Shown here: positions 5,874 through 11,087 of the stretch, piece after piece
Layout: the number at the start of each line of letters is the position of its first letter
How positions within the stretch are numbered: position 1 is the stretch's first letter
The notes under the pieces: generated by a model
Seen by the model: only the letters and a program-made list of their open reading frames with translations
What the model was told of the DNA's origin: nothing
Database searches by the model: none
Source: a virus
Virus record (IMG/VR): IMGVR_UViG_3300035187_001109
Span: 1 to 25,646 of that record
Length of the DNA: 25,646 bases
Reading direction: 5' to 3' (one strand)
Program-made: the position numbers and the translations under genes

Positions 5874-6057
5874 TCGACAGGAAATTTCGGCAGCTTACGA
5901 AAAGGTTATGCCGCTGGTCGTCGAGGATTGGGCTCACTGGCTTTTATCGAAGCCTAAGACTCGGCGGCTTCCGCTCATTGAGCAGATAGCAAAACATCAC
6001 GGTGAGAGTGTCGGCCAAATGGTGAAAGACGCTCTCATCCGGCTGAATAAAGCATAG
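5860..6057 (+). CDS. small hypothetical protein, last gene of plus-strand operon
   Basis: A frame open from 5701 to 6057 looks like real protein only in its last part: E-I-S-A-A-Y-E-K-V-M-P, W-A-H-W-L-L-S-K-P-K-T-R-R-L-P-L-I-E-Q-I-A, H-G-E-S-V-G-Q-M-V-K-D-A-L. I place the start at GTG 5860 (65 residues), inside the end of the previous gene; AAGGA lies very close upstream, so spacing is poor. ATG 5908 and TTG 5701 are alternatives. The protein is helical and basic, and no family is known to me. Its last 23 bases overlap the 3' end of the convergent endolysin gene, leaving no room for a terminator. Confidence 0.5.
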   Translation: MKSSDRQEISAAYEKVMPLVVEDWAHWLLSKPKTRRLPLIEQIAKHHGESVGQMVKDALIRLNKA

Positions 6058-6508
6058 ACTCATCGCGCCTACGCTTTACCAATCCCGGCAACTCTTTGCC
6101 AGCAGCTTTTGTCCACATCATGAAGGCTTGCGCGGCTCCAACGTAGTCACCCCGGTTGTGCCGCATTCGGATCGTCGATCTTTGTAAATTACCTAGTCCA
6201 ACATTAAACCCAAAGCTGGTGAGTGCATCAAGCCGATTAGGAGTAAGAGCAAAAGGACATAGTCTGCGTACGCCAGCCTCAAATTTCTGTAGATCAGCCG
6301 CAAGAATCTCATCGACTTCTGCCATCGTGAGCGTTCTGTCCCATCCGCTTGGGATCGGTAAAGAGAGCCTCTCTTCAAACTTCACCCTTGTATGTGATGG
6401 GTCGATAACGTGGCCTACGCCGATTGTCCACAGTCTCGCGGGACAGCGGTAAGGTTTGAGCCTTACGCCCTCGTGATGCTTAAGCATCTCAAGAGTCTTA
6501 CTTTGCAA
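6035..6508 (-). CDS. endolysin, GH24 (T4-type lysozyme)
   Basis: This 157-residue muramidase cuts the glycan strands of peptidoglycan at the end of infection. Using the TTG at 6508, the opening M-Q-S-K-T-L-E-M-L-K-H-H-E-G-V-R-L lines up with T4 lysozyme. The catalytic set is E13, C22 and T28 (H-E-G, Y-R-C-P-A, W-T-I-G-V-G-H), with the same spacing as E11, D20 and T26 of T4 but Cys in place of Asp. The C-terminus has A-L-T-S-F-G-F-N-V-G-L-G and L-V-K-R-R-R-D-E-S-M-L-Y, typical of the family. No signal or SAR segment is seen, so it needs a holin. ATG 6487 is an alternative start. It overlaps the upstream holin-like gene by 11 bases. Confidence 0.9.
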   Translation of the reverse strand: MQSKTLEMLKHHEGVRLKPYRCPARLWTIGVGHVIDPSHTRVKFEERLSLPIPSGWDRTLTMAEVDEILAADLQKFEAGVRRLCPFALTPNRLDALTSFGFNVGLGNLQRSTIRMRHNRGDYVGAAQAFMMWTKAAGKELPGLVKRRRDESMLYSAG

Positions 6509-6980
6509 ATGCTCGGCTTCCAAAGTGGAATGCAATGATTGCAGCCCAGATCTGCTGCGTCTCATCATCCCAGAGCTGATTCAGCATTTGATCGAACGGT
6601 ACGTTCATTGTCCAGGCGTACCAAAACCCTGCGACATCAACAAAGACCAGCAGCGCAAACATGCCATAAGTAATCACGGGCCTGACAAGAGCGCGAAGGT
6701 TTTTCACCCACTGAGATACACCCTCGCCAAGGGCTATATCGTGCGCGTAGAGCGCTTTCATTTCCTCGGTCTGGCTCTGTATCTGTACCTGCTCCGTTCG
6801 GATCTCCTCGACCCGCTGCTGAGCTGCAAAGCCCTCTTTTGCCATCTCTAGCTCGCGCTGGATCTGCATCTGAGCAAGCTGCAATTCGTGTGCTTTGTCT
6901 TTGGAGTCCTGCCAAATGTCAAGAAGCCTGGGAACGCCACCGGCCAGGAAAGACAATAAAGATGAAAGTAAAGTCATCAT
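6498..6980 (-). CDS. putative holin (3TM/GTA-holin-like)
   Basis: This 160-residue membrane protein is encoded directly upstream of the endolysin. It has a hydrophobic N-terminus (M-T-L-L-S-S-L-L-S-F-L-A-G-G-V, residues 2-16), a long charged coiled-coil-like helix (about 25-78), then L-V-R-P-V-I-T-Y-G-M-F-A-L-L-V-F-V-D-V-A-G-F-W-Y (99-121) and a shorter hydrophobic helix (144-155). The R-P-x-I-T-Y segment and the overall layout resemble the 3TM holin family of gene transfer agents and phages. The role would be to permeabilise the inner membrane for endolysin release. Its first two codons are both ATG and overlap the upstream stop (ATGATGA). The holin call rests on layout and position. Confidence 0.7.
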   Translation of the reverse strand: MMTLLSSLLSFLAGGVPRLLDIWQDSKDKAHELQLAQMQIQRELEMAKEGFAAQQRVEEIRTEQVQIQSQTEEMKALYAHDIALGEGVSQWVKNLRALVRPVITYGMFALLVFVDVAGFWYAWTMNVPFDQMLNQLWDDETQQIWAAIIAFHFGSRAFAK

Positions 6981-7390
6981 GACGTTGTTATTTGATCCGA
7001 GCCTTTTTTAACCGTTACTTTAGAACCCTGAACATCAACCTGCATGGGCTCAACTCGATCTAATTTATCTAAACGGTGAATCAAGTCTTTAATAACTTCA
7101 AACTCAGGTTTTTCTTGCTTGGCTGCGGTTCCGGCAATCCCATTCAGCATTTGAATAAGTGCAGTAAGTGAAGCACCCAAAAGACCCATAACAGCAGCAA
7201 TTTTTTCGCCCTCAAGGAAAAGTGAAGCACCAACACCGACAAGCACGATTAGGAAGATATACAGTAAGCCATCTTCACCGATAGCCTTTCCGGCGACTTC
7301 TTTGGCTGAGTCCTGCGCTTTCAGCTCTTCAAGTTTAATTCTCGCCTGAGCTTTTAGTAACGCAATTTCGTGGGCTTTGTCATCCATCAC
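6977..7390 (-). CDS. two-pass membrane protein of the lysis region
   Basis: This 137-residue protein has an N-terminal charged helix (5-32), two strong membrane segments (G-L-L-Y-I-F-L-I-V-L-V-G-V-G-A-S-L-F-L, 41-59, and about 64-88), and a polar C-terminus with V-x-V-K-K-G-S. Coupling on both sides (ATGATGA downstream, 4-base overlap upstream) puts it firmly in the lysis set between two other membrane proteins. It may be a second holin, an antiholin or a membrane partner. No named family is recognised and no lipoprotein or spanin signature is seen. Confidence 0.65.
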   Translation of the reverse strand: MMDDKAHEIALLKAQARIKLEELKAQDSAKEVAGKAIGEDGLLYIFLIVLVGVGASLFLEGEKIAAVMGLLGASLTALIQMLNGIAGTAAKQEKPEFEVIKDLIHRLDKLDRVEPMQVDVQGSKVTVKKGSDQITTS

Positions 7391-7620
7391 TTGTCTTGCT
7401 TGCTGTCCAATTTGTCAAAGATCTTGGCTAGCATGACTTTAATGTCGGCGATGTCTTTTTCGTAATCGCGCTTAAGAACGTAGTCGTGAGGCAAACCTTT
7501 CTCAAGGTCGCCTAAGTCTCTTTGCAGTTCTTTCTGAGCTTCCCACATAACCCGAAAGAACCAGCCAAAGGCTGTGCAAAAAATACCAAATAGGGCATTA
7601 AGCAGCGTTTGCGAGTCCAT
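7387..7620 (-). CDS. small one-pass membrane protein with coiled coil
   Basis: This 77-residue protein has an N-terminal membrane helix (L-L-N-A-L-F-G-I-F-C-T-A-F-G-W-F-F, residues 6-22) followed by a heptad-like charged region (28-77, W-E-A-Q-K-E-L-Q-R-D-L-G-D-L-E, then D-Y-E-K-D-I-A-D-I-K-V-M-L-A-K-I-F-D-K-L-D). Similar short proteins are common in phage lysis cassettes and are often listed as holins or as possible inner-membrane spanin-like proteins. The overlap with neighbours (23 bases with the glycosyltransferase gene, 4 bases downstream) shows it belongs to the same transcript. Function is inferred from position and topology only. Confidence 0.65.
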   Translation of the reverse strand: MDSQTLLNALFGIFCTAFGWFFRVMWEAQKELQRDLGDLEKGLPHDYVLKRDYEKDIADIKVMLAKIFDKLDSKQDK

Positions 7621-8662
7621 AATAGTGAAGGTTCCTGACTAATCGTTCGTCATCCGGCGATAGATCTACCGCCGCCACACCGTGTCTTATAGCTTCGTCT
7701 TTTAAGCCCAAATGATGAGCTGCTACCGCTGCGAGATCGTGAGGTTTTGCACCCCAGACTTCAGGGTCGCATGTGTAAACCAGTTGCTTATCTTTGATCT
7801 CTAATGCCATTGTAGCCGCGTGGAAACATTCTTTCCACATGTGCTTTGAGTAAAAAGACATCGCCGCATCTACCCACGGCTCACGCGTTCCCGGAGCCTC
7901 AGCTATAGCCATCCTGTACCACTTAAGAGCTTCCCAGGGGTTCTGTTTATGGTCATAGGCTTTACCCAGTAACCGCATGGCATAGCACCGCTCATTTGCC
8001 CATGTCGCCTCTGGCATATTGAGATAGGTATTAAGTGCGGTTATCGCCTCATCCCAGAGATGGTAGAACGTGAGCTCACGGGCGAAGTAAAAAGCGTTAC
8101 GCGGCTCGCGTGGATTTTCCTTAACAGACATGCGTAATAAATCAAGATACTGGCCCCGGCTTTTAGTTGGGTCCGGGTAGTGACTTACTAATAGCTTGTC
8201 AGTTTCAGCGTATACCTCTGTAATGCGAAGATCAGGGATTGGGTATTCATGGACAGGGCAAAAAAATGAATAACCGTGACGAGCAAAGATTTTTTCGTAT
8301 CTAAAACGAATGCCTTGGCCCCAGTCAAACAAGTAACGCAGACGTGTTGTCTTGCCTAATTCCCATACCCTTTCAATTTCTTCGCGCCATCCCTCTTCTA
8401 ACACTTCATCCAAATCTAAGCTGACAATAATGTCAAAGTCTTTGGGCGTGAGAGCGATGGCAACATTTCTCGCCGCGTCAAAACGCCAGGGAGATATGCA
8501 AATATCGTAAACCGTAGCCCCACATTCTTTGGCTAACTCAACCGTTTTATCAGTGCTTCCTGTATCGGCAATTAAAATTAGATCAGCATCTTTAGCCGAA
8601 TTACAGAACCTCTTAACAAACTGCTCTTCGTTCTTTGATATTGCGTTAACGCAGATTTTCAT
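7598..8662 (-). CDS. family 2 glycosyltransferase with TPR-like C-terminus
   Basis: This is a 354-residue protein. Residues 1-100 form a GT-A glycosyltransferase family 2 domain: M-K-I-C-V-N-A-I-S-K-N-E-E, the sugar-nucleotide motif A-D-T-G-S-T-D-K-T (32-40) and S-L-D-L-D-E-V-L (81-88) with the metal-binding D-x-D (D83, D85). The rest (about 180-345) looks like stacked helical TPR-type repeats (A-L-K-W-Y-R-M-A-I-A-E-A-P, A-T-M-A-L-E-I-K). Such enzymes move a sugar from a nucleotide donor. In phages they modify DNA, virion proteins or host surface glycans, and which applies here is not visible. The gene overlaps the HNH/AP2 gene by 17 bases and the lysis gene by 23. Confidence 0.85.
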   Translation of the reverse strand: MKICVNAISKNEEQFVKRFCNSAKDADLILIADTGSTDKTVELAKECGATVYDICISPWRFDAARNVAIALTPKDFDIIVSLDLDEVLEEGWREEIERVWELGKTTRLRYLFDWGQGIRFRYEKIFARHGYSFFCPVHEYPIPDLRITEVYAETDKLLVSHYPDPTKSRGQYLDLLRMSVKENPREPRNAFYFARELTFYHLWDEAITALNTYLNMPEATWANERCYAMRLLGKAYDHKQNPWEALKWYRMAIAEAPGTREPWVDAAMSFYSKHMWKECFHAATMALEIKDKQLVYTCDPEVWGAKPHDLAAVAAHHLGLKDEAIRHGVAAVDLSPDDERLVRNLHYYGLANAA

Positions 8663-9155
8663 GTCGTGTCCTTTTCCATTCTTCGTAAAATTCTTGCTCC
8701 GCCTTTAACCTTGCAGCAATTGCATCTTCTTTTTTGGCAAACCTTCCCAGATACAAATTTGTGTAATCGACTTTAATATAAGCGGTCCAAGCATTTGATT
8801 TAAAACAAACGCCAGAGTAACCGGTTTTATTATTTTTGTTTAACGACAAATTTTTCCCATTTTGAGAGTTAGTCGCTTCTCTTAAATTGACTATACGATT
8901 GTCAGTCTTGATGCCGTTTATGTGATCTAACTGATCTGTTGGATGCTTGCCGTGATGCAAAGCCCAAGCAATTCTATGAGCGTAATAACGCTTTCCGTCA
9001 ATCATGATGCCTATGTAACCAGCCTTAACAACTGTGCCGGCAGCTTTTTTCTTAATGCGTCCTTTGCCTTCAGCGATCCAGTAAACATTTCCTGTTTCAT
9101 GTTCGTAGCGAAACAAGCGCTGAAGTGTTTCTATTGGTAGAATCTTTGCAGCCAT
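8646..9155 (-). CDS. HNH homing endonuclease with C-terminal AP2 domain
   Basis: This 169-residue endonuclease has the same architecture as the one at 3925-4449. The HNH core has A-H-R-I-A-W-A-L-H-H (H60), L-D-H-I-N-G (D77, H78) and T-D-N-R-I-V-N-L-R (N86). The AP2-like domain is about 112-155 (T-G-Y-S-G-V-C-F, W-T-A-Y-I-K-V, Y-L-G-R-F-A-K-K-E-D-A-I-A-A). The N-terminal half also resembles the first copy in layout, but identity looks modest, so a recent copy event is unlikely. It lies between the adhesion genes and the glycosyltransferase, overlapping the latter by 17 bases. AGAGGG precedes the ATG. A role in homing or DNA exchange is likely. Confidence 0.88.
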   Translation of the reverse strand: MAAKILPIETLQRLFRYEHETGNVYWIAEGKGRIKKKAAGTVVKAGYIGIMIDGKRYYAHRIAWALHHGKHPTDQLDHINGIKTDNRIVNLREATNSQNGKNLSLNKNNKTGYSGVCFKSNAWTAYIKVDYTNLYLGRFAKKEDAIAARLKAEQEFYEEWKRTRHENLR

Positions 9156-9186
9156 CTCGAAATCCCTCTTCGTTGGTGGTTAGAAG

Positions 9187-9214
9187 GCTCGTGCATGTTG
9201 GTAGCATCACGAGC
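9187..9214. promoter_or_regulatory. perfect stem-loop between adhesion genes and HNH gene
   Basis: GCTCGTG (9187-9193) and CACGAGC (9208-9214) form a perfect 7-bp stem around a 14-base loop; pairing can extend outward with one mismatch. On the plus strand it is followed by TTTCGCATTTT, so it is terminator-like in that direction. On the minus strand, the direction of gene reading, no T-run follows. It could attenuate or process the late transcript before the glycosyltransferase and lysis genes. Confidence 0.4.
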
Positions 9215-9223
9215 TTTCGCATT

Positions 9224-9253
9224 TTATACAGAATCAGCACCGATGGAATCAGC
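9224..9253 (-). repeat. ADS-x-GADSV C-terminal tag repeat, copy 1
   Basis: Coding-strand GCTGATTC occurs twice, each followed by a short spacer, and the gene ends within this unit. The encoded tail A-D-S-I-G-A-D-S-V is nearly the same as the tail of the gene at 10785-11078, although the rest of the two proteins is unrelated. Confidence 0.7.
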
Positions 9254-9550
9254 CACCGGCACTATCCACTGACAAGTTGCTTCATCAAGTACAGCGTCTG
9301 GTGTTGGTTTTGGTGGGATAAAAGCGTCTCGTTGGGGATCGTATGTGTAACCGATGCCTGCGTAGTTCTTTCTGAAGGTGCCGTTGTAACTCGTTTGCTT
9401 CCAATACGGATAGCCGCCTGACCAGTTCTGCAAAAACCATACGCCTTTCCATTCTTGCTCTTGACCGTTTTGATCCAGCAATTCGTTGTTGTGGACAACG
9501 TGAACTTCAAGCACCACGTTGTTCTGATCTAGCTTTGCAAAGTGAGCCAT
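9224..9550 (-). CDS. MAHFAKLD-type virion-associated hypothetical protein
   Basis: This 108-residue protein starts M-A-H-F-A-K-L-D-Q-N-N-V-V-L-E-V-H-V-V and contains W-K-Q-T-S-Y-N-G-T-F-R-K-N-Y-A-G-I-G-Y and R-D-A-F-I-P-P-K-P. This pattern is common in small proteins of aquatic phages encoded among tail-fibre genes. The function is not established; a minor virion or fibre-associated role is usual by position. It ends with A-D-S-I-G-A-D-S-V, a tag shared with the unrelated protein at 10785-11078. It follows the Gly-rich gene after eight bases. The family match is from memory of its sequence style. Confidence 0.75.
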   Translation of the reverse strand: MAHFAKLDQNNVVLEVHVVHNNELLDQNGQEQEWKGVWFLQNWSGGYPYWKQTSYNGTFRKNYAGIGYTYDPQRDAFIPPKPTPDAVLDEATCQWIVPVADSIGADSV

Positions 9551-9558
9551 GTGTTACC

Positions 9559-10788
9559 TCAGAATGTGATCGTGCCGTTGCCGGTGAATTTGTAGGTACG
9601 ATAACCGCCGCTAACTGTCACTGTTGGCGACCCCGTGGTAGCCGATGCTGCTGGATATGTGTCTACATAACGAACTATCACAACACCTGATCCGCCGGCC
9701 CCACCGGCAACAGAAGACCCACCAGCAGAGCCACCGCCGCCACTACCAGTATTGATCGCCCCACCAGTGGGTGAACCAACACCACTGGCGCCATTTCCGC
9801 CTATGCTACTTCCACCAGAACCAGAAGATGTATAACCACCACCCCCACCGCCTGCTGCATAAAAAACACCTGAGCTAGTAGGCCATTCACTACCAGTACC
9901 GCCGGCACCGCTTACCGATCCAGAACCGCTTGAACCAGTACTTCCAGATCCGCCTCCGCCAGCACCACCAAAATTCCCCGCCGCATTACTACCTGTTCCG
10001 CCGTTATTTCCTTGTGATGGAGATGTAGAAGGTGTATTTCCATTACCTGCTGCACCAGCACCATCATTTCCACCGCCTCCGCCTCCAGATCCGCCGTCAC
10101 CACCAGTACGCGCCCCCGTTGAATTTGAGCCGCCTCCGCCACCGCCATACGCTTTAATGGTATTTGTTCCTGCTCCTGATGGGCTTTCTGTAATACCTGT
10201 TCCCGCAATTGATGAATCCCCGCCGGATGATCCACGCGCTGATACTGATGTTGCCCCTGCTCCAGAGTTTCCAACGGTAATCGTATAAGTTGTTCCAAAC
10301 GTCAACGTTAGATTTGTTGATGATTTTCTAAAGCCACCAGCACCGCCCCCACCGCCAGAATTAACACCACCTCCACCGCCTCCCGCAACAAGAAGATATT
10401 CAATGGAAATTGTCTGGTTAATAATGCTTGAAGAAACATTGCTATACGAAATCCAGCCTTGTGTTGAGTCAACGTAGACTAAGTTCACAGAGCCGCGACT
10501 TGTATTGATCACCCCATTCGCCGTTGATCCATTTAATTTATTGCTGTTAGGATTCACCGTCAGATTGTTAGTACCCCACGTCCCCGCATAATCTGTCAGC
10601 GTAATGACATTCCCTGCCGCTGGACTAGCAGGTAGCGTGACCGTAAATGCTGCGGAAGTCGTATTACACGGATAAGCCATACCAGCCACAGCCGTAAACC
10701 CCGTGGTCTGCACGGCCTGCCACGCCACACTGGATATACCAGATGTGCCTGACTGCGTGATGTTTGCGGATGTGATCTTGGTGGTCAT
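9559..10788 (-). CDS. glycine-rich tail adhesin/fibre protein
   Basis: This 409-residue protein has three parts. Residues 1-125 are a beta-rich N-terminal module with T-V-T-L-P-A-S-P-A-A-G-N-V-I-T-L-T-D-Y-A-G-T, common at the start of aquatic phage fibre proteins. Residues 130-370 contain Y-L-L-V-A-G-G-G-G-G-G and many further Gly runs broken by Ser, Asn and Ala. The end is V-V-I-V-R-Y followed by a beta segment G-G-Y-R-T-Y-K-F-T-G-N-G-T-I-T-F. Long Gly runs suggest a polyglycine-type sandwich like that of T-even-like receptor-binding adhesins (gp38), but this is inference. It is likely exposed at the tail and contacts the host surface. Its ATG overlaps the upstream stop by ATGA. Confidence 0.75.
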   Translation of the reverse strand: MTTKITSANITQSGTSGISSVAWQAVQTTGFTAVAGMAYPCNTTSAAFTVTLPASPAAGNVITLTDYAGTWGTNNLTVNPNSNKLNGSTANGVINTSRGSVNLVYVDSTQGWISYSNVSSSIINQTISIEYLLVAGGGGGGVNSGGGGGAGGFRKSSTNLTLTFGTTYTITVGNSGAGATSVSARGSSGGDSSIAGTGITESPSGAGTNTIKAYGGGGGGSNSTGARTGGDGGSGGGGGGNDGAGAAGNGNTPSTSPSQGNNGGTGSNAAGNFGGAGGGGSGSTGSSGSGSVSGAGGTGSEWPTSSGVFYAAGGGGGGYTSSGSGGSSIGGNGASGVGSPTGGAINTGSGGGGSAGGSSVAGGAGGSGVVIVRYVDTYPAASATTGSPTVTVSGGYRTYKFTGNGTITF

Positions 10789-10832
10789 ACCGAATCAGCT
10801 CCTACAGAATCAGCGGTAATTGAGTCTGCATA
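10785..10832 (-). repeat. ADS-x-GADSV C-terminal tag repeat, copy 2
   Basis: Coding-strand units of GCTGATTC or close variants recur three times at the 3' end of this gene and encode A-D-S-I-T-A-D-S-V-G-A-D-S-V. The last 30 bases closely match the end of the gene at 9224-9550. The final TGA also overlaps the ATG of the Gly-rich gene. Confidence 0.7.
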
Positions 10833-11078
10833 TTCAATCGTAATGCTTTCAATGCTCGTTGTCGGATAAGCACCTTCCACCCATGTCTTGTCAGAGTGGT
10901 TCCAGTTCCACTGGTAACCTGCCCTGTCTGCTGGCTTTGGTGGACGTACAACCCACTCATATGACCACCAGATAACTTCCATACCTTCAGGACACTCCGG
11001 TGCATCAGGTACTTGTACCCATCCCTCTGTGCCGTCAGTCTCAGGCTTGGGAATACTTCCGTTTTTACTGTAGAGCAT
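10785..11078 (-). CDS. small hypothetical structural protein with ADSV tail
   Basis: This 97-residue protein starts M-L-Y-S-K-N-G-S-I-P-K-P-E-T-D-G-T-E-G-W and is rich in Trp (W-W-S-Y-E-W-V-V, Y-Q-W-N-W-N-H). It resembles small proteins found next to tail-fibre genes in aquatic phages. The Trp-rich part could be a carbohydrate-facing surface or an assembly contact. It ends with A-D-S-I-T-A-D-S-V-G-A-D-S-V, three turns of a five-residue unit shared with the protein at 9224-9550. It lies between the LamG and Gly-rich genes. No function is assigned. Confidence 0.7.
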   Translation of the reverse strand: MLYSKNGSIPKPETDGTEGWVQVPDAPECPEGMEVIWWSYEWVVRPPKPADRAGYQWNWNHSDKTWVEGAYPTTSIESITIEYADSITADSVGADSV

Positions 11079-11087
11079 GTTTGATTC

